Positions 25,714-34,700 of a stretch of 64,000 nt of DNA are shown piece after piece. The number at the start of each line of letters is the position of its first letter. Position 1 is the stretch's first letter. Source of the DNA: Dermacentor variabilis (Eukaryota; Arthropoda; Arachnida; Ixodida; Ixodidae); NCBI RefSeq assembly GCF_050947875.1, contig NC_134572.1, positions 158,431,105 to 158,495,104 on the forward strand. Reading direction: 5' to 3'. The notes under the pieces are model-generated. The model did no database searches. It saw only the letters and a list, made by a program, of their open reading frames with translations, and was not told the origin of the DNA. The translations under genes and the position numbers were made by a program.

Positions 25714-26854
25714 AAAAAAATTACCGACGATTACGTTACTTCCTAATGCGAAATTTGAGCGCAGCAAATAAGCTGTTTCACCTTTTCGATAGATTGAGGC
25801 AAAGAAATCGAGCAACGCATGTATGCGCTATCACAGAATTTTTTTTTATTTTTCACACGTATTCCTTTAACAAAGACTCCACTAACAGTTCTTGACAGTC
25901 ATGAAGGAAGCTTTGTGGTCGGAGAAATAGACTGATATATGTTCGACTTGGTACACCAATGCTTGATTCTCAAAGACGAGATCTATACAAGTGCCTCGCG
26001 AGGTTGTCACAGCCGTGGGACGCGTTACGAGCGAGAGGAACGGGATGTTCTCCCGCATAAGTGTTAGGAAATTGCTGTTTGTCTTTATGTCAAGCCGCCA
26101 CCGATCTGGCTCTCTGATTGCCACCGCACAGGGCGAACGGCAGCGGCAATTTCGGCTCGGGCGGTGCACATATACAGATCCGCCGCCACCGATCTGGCTC
26201 TCTGATTGCCACCGCACAGGGGTTGCATTGGAGGAGGAGCGAAGAAAGGAATTAAGTTCGAGCCGGCGCTTTGACAACCGGAGACTCGCAGGAAGAGGGG
26301 GGAGGGGGGCGGCGTGTACACCCAGCGGCAAACGATGGGGGCAGAAGCGCGCGCAGCAAGCGGACAACACGATAAAGGGAGGAGGGAAGAGATAGCAGCG
26401 ACTGACTGATGCCGCTGACGCCGATAGTGAGTCAACCCCAGCTGCGGAGGTGGTTTCAGGGACAACGCCGCCGATGCCGACACAAACAATATGATACCCT
26501 CGCTTCCGCAGCGCTAAGAACCAGGTCTAGCCGTGGGAAGGTGGTCACGTATTCGTCGACGTGCCGGGGCCTACGTGAAATAACCGGCGCGTCGGCAACT
26601 GAAGAGCACCCTATCCGCCACACAAGAACAGGGGGGGGGGACCCTTTCCTCCTCTTTCTGCATGGCGGCGACGGTGTTCTATGCAGTCACGTTATCTTGA
26701 CTCTCTAGCGGCGTCAGCGGCATCCAGCGGTATCAGTCGGTCGCTGCTAGCGCTGGGGGGATGAAAGGGGGGCGGAGCTGGTTACGAGGCCGACGACAAC
26801 GCCGACGACGACGCGAAACCCAGGAACGGACGCCAAAGAGCTGCGCTCTAAAAG
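25714..26854. mobile_element. Composite non-autonomous transposon, copy A
   Basis: It shares both termini with the copy at 51664-52467: one end is AAAAAAATTACCGACGATTA, the other AAAGAGCTGCGCTCTAAAA, which contains the small hairpin AGAGC-TGC-GCTCT followed by CTAA. No target duplication is visible. A hairpin then CTAA with no duplication is what a Helitron 3' end can look like, so Helitron-type rolling-circle origin is my leading hypothesis, unproven. Inside are an endonuclease-like fragment on the minus strand and a 40-bp direct repeat (CCGCCACCGATCTGGCTCTC... at 26095 and 26181). Confidence 0.6.
25882..26095 (-). pseudogene. C-terminal fragment of an endonuclease/exonuclease/phosphatase-type domain
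   Basis: The minus-strand frame ends with a segment containing TSRGTCIDLVF and YFSDHKASF. In the EEP nucleases of non-LTR retrotransposons and some Helentrons, a T-x-x-x-G-x-x-L-D-L-V-F stretch followed by a terminal SDH motif marks the C-terminus, so this is probably the end of such a domain. The upstream half of the nuclease is absent; the frame continues into unrelated sequence. The copy in element B (51830-51960) has the same end. Confidence 0.55.
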
Positions 26855-27429
26855 AAGAGTAAAAGAAAAGAAACACGTACATTAAATGACTTTGCTCCTA
26901 AGGCAGCTGTTTCATACTCTACCCCAGCAACGTGATTGCCCATGGCGCTAGCATAACGCATTTCTTTCTAGCTACTTTTCTGAGCACCTACAGAGAACTA
27001 GCTACTCATAGACAACATTCATTTTTAAATTCCCAGGATATACTTCACTTTTTTCACTTGGCAACAAAGGCCCGAAGTACTCGTTACAGGACAAGTTGAT
27101 GTCGTGGCTCGCAATACATTGTGAAGCTGGGCTCAACGCAATGAACACGAGAACGGGGAATGACGCAGACAAACCGCCAATAAAACAATTAATTGGTGCT
27201 TGCCTATGTATATATTTATTTATTTTTGTTATTTCCGTTGTGTAAAGCAGAATAATGCACGCCTGCAGTTCGGCACCAGTTTCTGTAGCTCTGTGCTCCT
27301 GGACTCGGCTCTTCGGGAGCGCCCAAACAACGACGCTCAGAGCGGCCTCCGCAACATGCTCCCAATTCAGGTCATCCCCCTGCTCACCGGGGTATTCATC
27401 ACCTGGCTCGCTCGGGTTGCAGGCGGGAG
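26855..27429. other. Non-coding stretch, nothing recognised
   Basis: AT-rich DNA with no recognisable feature. Confidence 0.5.
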
Positions 27430-28124
27430 AGTCAATGATACGCGGGTACGCGCGGGCTCACCGAAAGAGCGACACACGGCCAACAGCCGTCGTCACGAGG
27501 CTCGCCGATGAACAGTGCGTGTTCGCGATGGGTGCTCGCGCACAAGGCGCGTCCGTTATGTGCTCGTGCTCGACCCACCGCGGCAGGCGGCGGCGATGAT
27601 GGCGGAAGCCGTCGCGTGCACGCCGTGTCGCACTGAGTTATGGCGGCAGTCCGGGGCGTGGAAGCCACATGTCGTCGTCGACTGCGAGGGCGGCGGTGAG
27701 GAATACTTTCTCGCGCGCCCGTCGTCACCGCCTCAGCAGCAGCGGCCGCCTTTTGTTTTACGCAGCTTCGCGGCACCCCTTGCCGTAACGTCCCCCGCCA
27801 CCTCTGCCAGTTTACCTCGGCCCCCTTCGCCCTCCTCTGTCTCGTCGGGAGGACGGAGACAGCGCGCGTTCTCCCTCTTCCACCCCGCCAGGCACCTCCT
27901 CGTGCGGACAGCTGTTTGTCTTCGTGGGCTGCGGCGGGGGGGAGCCGACGGACGGTTCGGCTGCACGTGTCGCGCTCGCGTTTTCACGTGCGGCAGCGAT
28001 GCGCGAAAGTCTCGCGCGCGTTCAGCCGTGCCTCGCGCCGTCGCTGGGAAAGTTCACCGCTCGGCGCCTGCACTGCACGTGACCTGTTCCTTTTCTATCG
28101 TGGTTCTCGTTTTCAAATCTTCTC
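27430..28124. promoter_or_regulatory. CpG-rich block, candidate promoter or first-exon region
   Basis: CpG-dense sequence with open frames on both strands, including a 321-codon plus frame that runs through the following TTTC microsatellite and is therefore unlikely to be a real protein. GATGATGGCGGAAGCCGTCG near 27594 is a fair start context, but the downstream residues show no domain. No TATA box. Confidence 0.35.
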
Positions 28125-28126
28125 CT

Positions 28127-28194
<68 letters not shown>
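28125..28194. repeat. (CTTT)n microsatellite
   Basis: About seventeen near-perfect CTTT units. Confidence 0.96.
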
Positions 28195-28439
28195 TTCTGT
28201 GCCGTTCTTCTCCGCGCCTTTCTTCAAGAGGCTGCAGATGGATGGAGCGCCTCTTGTGGGCAACGGACCCCATCGTTGCGATAGTCACCTAATCAGACTT
28301 GGGTCTGGTGATGGGTTGCATGCGGGACGTTTAATGTATCGGCATTTTTATGGTACTTCACGCCCTATGCCGGGGATTTGTATTGATCTGTCTATGCATG
28401 TTCGTAGGCATGTTTCTTTGCATCTAACCACTTTGCTGC

Positions 28440-28985
28440 CTACCTGGGTCACTGGGTGGCGAATCGGGCTACTGTGCTGAGGGAGCAGGGTTCAAAACCA
28501 ACTTGTGTGGCTGAGTATGGGACAATGTGTACATATGGGCCGCTCTTCGACGAACGTCTTTCACGCCGACATAGGTGGCTGTAGACGCGGGTCTGGGTGT
28601 GTGCTCCTTTTCAATGAAAATATTTGATGCCAACTTGGGTCACTGGGTGCGTGCCCGAAGGTGTGTGCCGCTTTTCTATCAGCGTCTTTGGAGCCAACTT
28701 GGGTAACTACGTATGTCACAGTGGGAACGTGCCGCTCCACAATGACGAAACATATCCCTTAAACTGAGCGGAATCGAGTCCACGTTACCGTCTTTCCTCA
28801 AGTACAGCAGCCAGATCCTTTAGCAGGTTGTGCCTCAAATGCAGTCGTATAAGGGCCGCTTTTCAATTAACGTATTTCGCACCAACGCTTCAGTGAACTG
28901 CGTCGTTTATACATTGGGTATAGGTCGCCCTTCCGGGGAACTCTTGACCACTTGGGTCACTGAGTACGTGCCACTGCACGGGCGG
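28440..28985 (+). mobile_element. tRNA-headed SINE with tandem 64-69-bp body
   Basis: The start looks tRNA-derived: CTGGGTCACTGGGTGGCGAA, then GGGCTACTGTGCTGAGGGAG and a B-box-like GGGTTCAAAACC. It is followed by body units beginning CAACTTGTGTGGCTGAGTAT (28499), ACATAGGTGGCTG (about 28568), AACTTGGGTCACTGGGTGCG (28632), AACTTGGGTAACTACGTATG (28696) and, after a more decayed stretch, CACTTGGGTCACTGAGTACG (28949). Units end in a GCCGCTTTTC...CGTCTTT-type segment. The same head and body recur at 62160. Confidence 0.65.
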
Positions 28986-29330
28986 CAACTTAGGGAACAA
29001 CAATTCTCAGCGTTCGCAGGCACCGGCCCACCACGATCCTCGTCTCGGAGACCACGCGCGGAATTCTTGGCAGCGCCACTAGATGGCACAGCGTGTCCAG
29101 AAAGGAGCTCGAAAGAGAAGCCCTGTTGCCACCTCACGCGCTTTTAGCGTTCGCACACCGGTGCGCCAAGCATTTTAAACGCCACGCTCAGTTGGCACTG
29201 GATAGTGACGAGTGTTCTTAGGGAAGTGCAAAAGAGGAGTCCCGCTGCAGTATAGGCCTGGTACATAACTTCTTTCGACGGTGTCGATACGTTGTTCAGT
29301 AATATGTAAAGTGGGGCGAGTTGGTGATTA

Positions 29331-29760
29331 ATCATCGTACCGTGTTGGTGAAGCAGCGCACTGACCAGGACAAGGCGGAGAGACACAAGAATACACGACA
29401 TTCGCTGCATTCGCAACTGCTTTATTTTAGAACAAACACTTCATATTTATATACCTGCGCACCATCATATGTCAAAGGTAAGCAAGGCAAGATTGAAAGC
29501 ACTTTCAAATAGGATAGAATTGAACACCATGACAGATATGATGCCTATCTTTGACGTGCGAGTACGCGCGGGCAAGTGAATTTGAAAGCGCTTTTAATCT
29601 TGCCTTGCTTATCTTTAACATCTGAGGATGTGCAGGTATATACATATCAAGTATTGTTCTAAAATAATTTAGCTGCAAGTGTAGCCAGTGTAGTGTATTC
29701 TTGTGTCTCTCTAGCTTGTGCTGGTCAGTGCGCTGCTTGACCGACCACGGTAGGATGGTC
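29331..29760. mobile_element. Foldback element with ~180-bp inverted arms
   Basis: Left arm 29331-29510 and right arm 29580-29760 are reverse complements with about 80-85% similarity by eye, including the exact block AAGCAGCGCACTGACCAG and AGCAAGGCAAGATT. The spacer is 69 bp. Matching short open frames on opposite strands result from the symmetry. It may be a MITE or two inverted insertions of one repeat; no terminal duplication was identified. 28986-29330 holds only the words CAGCGCCACTAGATGGCACA onward, which I associate loosely with tick repeats. Confidence 0.75.
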
Positions 29761-29904
29761 AATACTTTATGTCAGTAGATTGATTCACTGCTAAACGCAT
29801 TGCCACTGACAGCCGTCGAGAGATGGGTTCTGCCAATATTTTCTAATGCGTTAGCATTAAGAGTGTCAAAGTGGGAAACGGTGTATGAGTGTACATATCA
29901 TATC

Positions 29905-30180
29905 GATGTATATATCATAAGAAGCCAACAAGGACACCCATGATAACATAGGGGAAATTATTTGTACTGACTAACTGAATTAAAGAAATGATAACAATAA
30001 TGGAAATGCAAATGGATGAAAAATCAACTTGCAATAATTGGGTAACAATCCCACGTGTTCGCATTACGAGTGCGATGCTCTTACCAAATGAGCTGCCGCG
30101 GCACCGTTTTCCCATCCACTTTCCGGGGTATATATATTTTGGTGCTAGAACTAACCCTGAGAGTGTTAGCCAGGGCCACC
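29905..30180 (-). mobile_element. tRNA-derived SINE (second tick family)
   Basis: On the minus strand: CCCCGGAAAGTGGATGGGAA, then GCCGCGGCAGCTCATTTGGT (A box), AAGAGCATCGCACTCGTAAT, CACGTGGGATTGTTACCC (decayed B box), TTTTTCATCCATTTGCATTT, and a tail with TAATTTCCCCTATGTTATCA and TTGGCTTCTTATGATAT. Head, body and tail order match a tRNA-type SINE distinct from Ruka. Confidence 0.8.
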
Positions 30181-30275
30181 ACTAGTTCTAGCACCAAAAC
30201 GCATGTATCCTAGAATCTGGATGATAAACCGGCGCCGTGTTAGCTCAGTTGGTGAGAGCATCGCACGCGTATTAT
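30181..30275 (+). mobile_element. Partial copy of the same SINE, inverted head-to-head
   Basis: CTAGCACCAAAACGCATGTA...CCGGCGCCGTGTTAGCTCAG...GAGCATCGCACGCGTA is the leader and A-box region of the SINE at 29905-30180 on the opposite strand. It stops after the A-box half of the tRNA head. Together the two copies make a palindrome of about 85-bp arms centred near 30175. Confidence 0.7.
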
Positions 30276-30286
30276 ATGAGTATATG

Positions 30287-30359
30287 CGTGTAGTACTGGT
30301 ATATACATATACGCGTACTATATGGTTATTATATTCGTGTAGTACTGGTATATACATAT
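30287..30359. repeat. 49-bp tandem repeat, target of the outer retrotransposon
   Basis: CGTGTAGTACTGGTATATAC (continuing ATAT) occurs at 30287 and 30336, 49 bp apart. The second copy is cut by the retrotransposon at 30360 and its continuation (ATATACACGTATTATATGG) is found at 42896, on the other side. Confidence 0.8.
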
Positions 30360-30427
30360 TGTAACGCACAGTTGAGTGGCACTACTTTAATAACTTTACG
30401 TCTGGCGAACTTGTGCCCGACAAGCAG
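30360..30427 (-). repeat. Outer element 3' LTR, second part
   Basis: TGTAACGCACAGTTGAGTGG...GCGAACTTGTGCCCGACAAGCAG corresponds to the outer 68 bp of the LTR at 42606. It ends in GCAG, the inner element's target duplication, which recurs at 37343-37346. Confidence 0.93.
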
Positions 30428-31253
30428 TGTTTGGATCCGACTGCTGGTACGATCTGTTGGGAACTCGGCGCTGACGCCCGTGGTTGTACCTGGGTCGCAA
30501 GCCCCAAGGGTAGCGTTGGCCTGGCGGCCTGGGGTACAACTGCAAGCATCCGAAGGTCCCGGCAAAGCATGAGTCGACAGGTAACAACGAAACAACTTGT
30601 TTATTTTAACATCGCAAAGAGTTGGCGGTCAGGTTGACCGAAGTAGAGAGACGGGAGAGCACTTCACTCAACGGAAGAAATCGGAGCCCTCCTCTGGCGT
30701 CCGGGGGCAGCTGTTTTTATACTCTCGCAGTTGAGGGCAAGAAGGAACCCCTCAAAAGACGAGCACGTGAATGTACAATGGGCTAATGGTGACGCACACT
30801 GTCGTAGCGATGCCGTAGCACCATGTCGTGGCGCTGCGCACGATCTCGTAGCACCTGGTCGTGGCGCTGCGCAGCACACTGTCGTGGCGCTGCGCAGCAT
30901 ACTGTCGTGGCGCTGCGCAGCACACTGTCGTGGCGCTGCCGGTCGGACACAATGACTGTAACGAGAAGATGGTCCCTGCTTTGGCATCGCCTGTTTCGGG
31001 CACAATGACTGGAACGAGATCCCTGCTTTGGCATCGCCTGTTTCGGGCCCAATAACTGGAAGGAGATCCCTGCTTTGGCCTCGCCTGTTTCGGGCACAAT
31101 GACTGGAACGAAATCCCTAGGCGGTCGCATCGCCGCAGACGCGCCTGGAAACACCTGGCGATGAGTGTTGCGGTGACGACGATCGGGCCAAAATGTCCGC
31201 CGCCCCGCCGCCGTCGCGCCGGCAAAACCACGTGTCGCAGGCGAAACGCAACA
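30428..31253 (-). repeat. Inner element 3' LTR, 826 bp
   Basis: Same sequence as 36517-37342. Tandem blocks: a 23-bp unit (ACTGTCGTGGCGCTGCGCAGC type, copies at 30855, 30878, 30901, 30924) and a 47-53-bp unit (CAATGACTGGAACGAGATCC type, copies at 30950, 31003, 31050, 31097). In element orientation both lie upstream of the TATA box. Confidence 0.95.
30596..30605 (-). terminator. Inner element polyadenylation signal
   Basis: AATAAACAAG on the minus strand, about 110 bp downstream of the TATA box in the 3' LTR (counterpart 36685-36694). It would end the genomic RNA in the 3' LTR and defines a plausible R region. Confidence 0.65.
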
Positions 31254-31739
31254 GACCGCCCCGCCGGGGAAAGGAGATCCCGATGGACAGGGGACTGCAT
31301 CCGCTGTCCGGAGGGATGTCGCTCGATGATGCTCATAACCGAAGTCGGGCGTCCCTTGACGTTTCTTGAGCGCAGCGCACAGAGAAGGCCTCGTTCTCTC
31401 GTTCAGGTTCGCACGGGACACTGCAAAGTGACTTCGGGAGAGTTCACATTTTTGTTCTCGTTCCCGGCAAGCGTTAGAACTACGCTGAAAACTCAACCGC
31501 TCAGTCAGCAAGCACGGCACAACCCTCACTAAGCCCTGCCAGGCTCTTTCCCCTTTTTATACCACTGCCTAGTTCCTTACAGTAGTCTAGCATCACTCAG
31601 AACGCGTCCACAAATTGAAAAATTGCACTAGAAAGCATATCATCACTTTGAAACACTAAACAAAAGCAATATGTTAAAAAAAATCCTGCCTCAGGAAGAA
31701 AAACATCAGTAACAAACAATTTTGAGGCTGATTCCTACG
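31254..31739 (-). other. Inner element 3' untranslated region with polypurine-like tract
   Basis: About 490 bp between the stop codon and the 3' LTR, with no env-like frame. The bases just before the LTR on the minus strand, CGGCGGGGCGGTC, are the likely polypurine primer though interrupted by pyrimidines. CTTTTTATACC at 31552-31562 is TATA-like on the plus strand and probably fortuitous. Confidence 0.6.
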
Positions 31740-34700
31740 TTAGGGGCTTCGACTTAAGCCATCGGCGTTACCGTTGAGACTCCCCTTTTTGTAACGCACC
31801 TCAAAGGAATATTGTTGTAAAGCGAGGCTCCAGCGCAGGAGGCGGCCATTTTTGGGAGAGATGGTCTGCAGCCATTGGAGAGGGCAGTGATCTGTCTCAA
31901 TGATAAACCTCGAGCCGGCTAGATAGCATGACAATTTCTGAACGGCCCACACGAGACATGCACACTCTTTCTCGGTGGCGCTATACGCCTGCTCACGACT
32001 GGTCAGCTTACGACTAGCATACAGGACGGGGTGTTCTACTTCTCCATTTTCCCGTTGGCACAGTACAACGCCCATGCCTCGCTCACTAGCATCGCACTGA
32101 ACAATGAACCCTTTTGTATAGTCTGGCGATCGTAGCACAGGCTGGCTTGTTAGGGCACTCTTTAGGGCGCTAAAAGCTCTTTCCTTTGTCTCGTCCCAGA
32201 CGACTGTTTGAGGCTCTGTCTTTCTTAGAGCATCCGTCAGGGGAGCCGCGATATCAGAGTACCTAGGGATGTACCTCTGATAGTAGCCGGCGACACCTAA
32301 GAACGACCGAATATCGGTCTTTGTGCGCGGTTGCGGAAAGTCTCGCACAGCGGCCACTTTTATTTCAGAGGGGCGGCGACGACCCTGACCAATCACGTGA
32401 CCGAGGTAGACAACCTCGGCCTGTGCTAACTGGCACTTAGGAGCCTTTACTGTCAAGCCTGCTTCGCGCAGGCGGGTTAGCACTGCCCGCAAGTGTGTCA
32501 TATGCTCAGACCAGGATGCGGAGAATATCGCTACGTCGTCTAGATACGGTAAAGCGAATTCTTGCTGTCCCCGCAACACTTTATCCATGAGACTTGAAAA
32601 ACAGTATGGCGCGTTCTTCAAACCAAAACTCAACACTTTAGGACGGAATGTTCCCATTGGTGAAATGAACGCCGCATACCTACTAGCCTCTTCTGTAAGT
32701 GGAACCTGCCAATAACCCCTGACAAGATCTAGGGTGGAAATAAACTGAGCGCTACTAACTTTCTCAAGGCGCTCCTCGATGTTAGGGATCGGATAAATTT
32801 GATCCTTAGTGATGGAATTAAGCCTGCGGTAGTCGACGCAAGGACGAGGTTCCTTGCCCGGTACCTCAACTAAAATCAAAGGGGAGGTATAATCACTCTC
32901 ACCTGCCTCAATAACACCGAGCTGTAGCATTTTCTTTACCTCAGCCTCCATAATATCGCTCTGGCGGGGTGACACCCGATACGCCTTGGATCGTACTGGC
33001 TCTGGGGAGGTAAGTTCTATATCATGAGTAAGTACCGAAGTCCTACCAGGCCTCTCAGAGAACAGACCTTGAAACTCTTGTAATAGCTGGTGTAGTTCGG
33101 TTTTCTGCTCAGGCGACAGCGGTGCTTTACTGATAAGGTCACTAATGACTTGACCGGTGTCTTCCCTGTTCGTCACTGAGCCTAGTCCCGGAAGCTCGAC
33201 CGGAAGCTCTTCAGGAACGTTTACCATCATGCACACCACTGCTTCCCTTTGTCTATAAGGTTTGAGCAGATTACAGTGGTAAACTTGCTGTGCTTTCCGC
33301 TTTCCTGGCAGACTTACCACGTAGTTAACGTCCGACAGTTTCTGAACAATTCGCGCTGGGCCCTCCCACTGCACGTCTAGTTTGTTGTTTAGCGATGTGC
33401 GCAATATCATGACCTCATCGCCAACCTCAAAACGACGGGCCCTGGCTGTCCGATCATAATAAACCTTGGCCCTCTGCTGGGCCTTTGTCATTGCTTCACC
33501 TGACAACTCCTGTGCCCTTCTTAAGCGTTCGAGGAGCTTAAGCACGTACTCCACCACGACTGGGTCGTCGCCCCTACCTTCCCATGATTCTCGAAGCATG
33601 CGAAGCGGAGATCGAAGCGAGCGACCGTACACCAGTTCAGCTGGCGAAAACCCCGTAGCCGCATGCGGCGCGGTCCTTAAAGCAAACATCACCCCAGGCA
33701 GACACAGCTCCCAGTCAGTTTGATGTTCAAAACACAAGGCTCTCAACACGCGCTTCATGACGGAGTGGAGCTTCTCAACGGAATTCGACTGTGGGTGGTA
33801 CACTGAGCTGTGTAACAGCTTTACCCCACACCTTTCGAGAAAAGTTGTCGTCAAAGCGCTAGTAAACACTGTGCCCTGATCTGATTGAATTTCTGCAGGA
33901 AAACCAACTCGCGCAAATATGGACAGTAGTGCATTAACTATCTCAACTGAGCTGAGTTCTTTAAGCGGCACTGCTTCAGGGAACTTTGTCGCTGGGCAGA
34001 TCACAGTCAAAATGTGTCTGTACCCCGTGGCTGTTACCGGCAGAGGTCCCACTGTATCAATAACGAGCCGTCTAAAAGGCTCCGTAATGATAGGTACCAA
34101 TTTCAACGGCGCCCTCGATTTGTCCCCTGGTTTGCCCACCCGCTGACAAGTGTCACATGTCCTCACGAAATGGTCTGCGTCCCGAAAACACCCTGGCCAA
34201 TAGTACTCTTGCAAGAGACGGTCCTTAGTTTTCTTAACTCCTAGGTGTCCGGACCACGAACCCCCATGTGACAAGCGCAACAGATCCTGACGATAGCATT
34301 GAGGCACGACCAGCTGATCGAACTCCACTCCTCGGCGGTCTAGATACTTCCGGTACAGGACTCCACCTCTTTCCACAAAACGCGCAGTTTTCCTGGCGAT
34401 ACCTTCTTTGACATTGCAGCGCACGTTTTCCAGGCTGCCATCCTTTTTTTGCTCGGCTATCAAAGCCGTCCGGCTGACTTTTAGCAACCTATCAAGTCCG
34501 TCTGACGTAGGCGCGATGAGCAAATCAGTAGACAGCTCTTCTAACTTTCCCGCGTCGGGATTTTCCTCTCCAGTATCTGGCGCCTTCAACGCTACAGACT
34601 CAATTCTATTCTGTTCGGGCGTGCTCTGAATATCAGCTTGCTGCGCCTCTGACCCTTTTTCGTTGTTTGATAACGTCGGCCCCGCAACTACCGCCTTTGC

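Noticed and set aside
27515..28480. 321-codon plus-strand frame
   Set aside because: It runs through GC-rich DNA and a (CTTT)n microsatellite into a SINE; composition is low-complexity Arg/Ser/Phe with no domain, and competing frames are open on the other strand.
30230..30275. tRNA gene
   Set aside because: The A-box region looks like tRNA but the anticodon arm and acceptor stem are missing; it is the head of a truncated SINE.
30800..31140. CRISPR-like repeat array
   Set aside because: The units are directly contiguous with no unique spacers and lie in an LTR of a eukaryotic element.
30752..31529. Minus-strand frames of 194 and 248 codons
   Set aside because: They lie in the LTR tandem repeats of the inner retrotransposon and recur in the other LTR; they are not an env or accessory gene.
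31254..31739. An env gene downstream of the inner element's pol
   Set aside because: Only ~490 bp without an open frame; no signal peptide or membrane segment, so the element is a retrotransposon without env.
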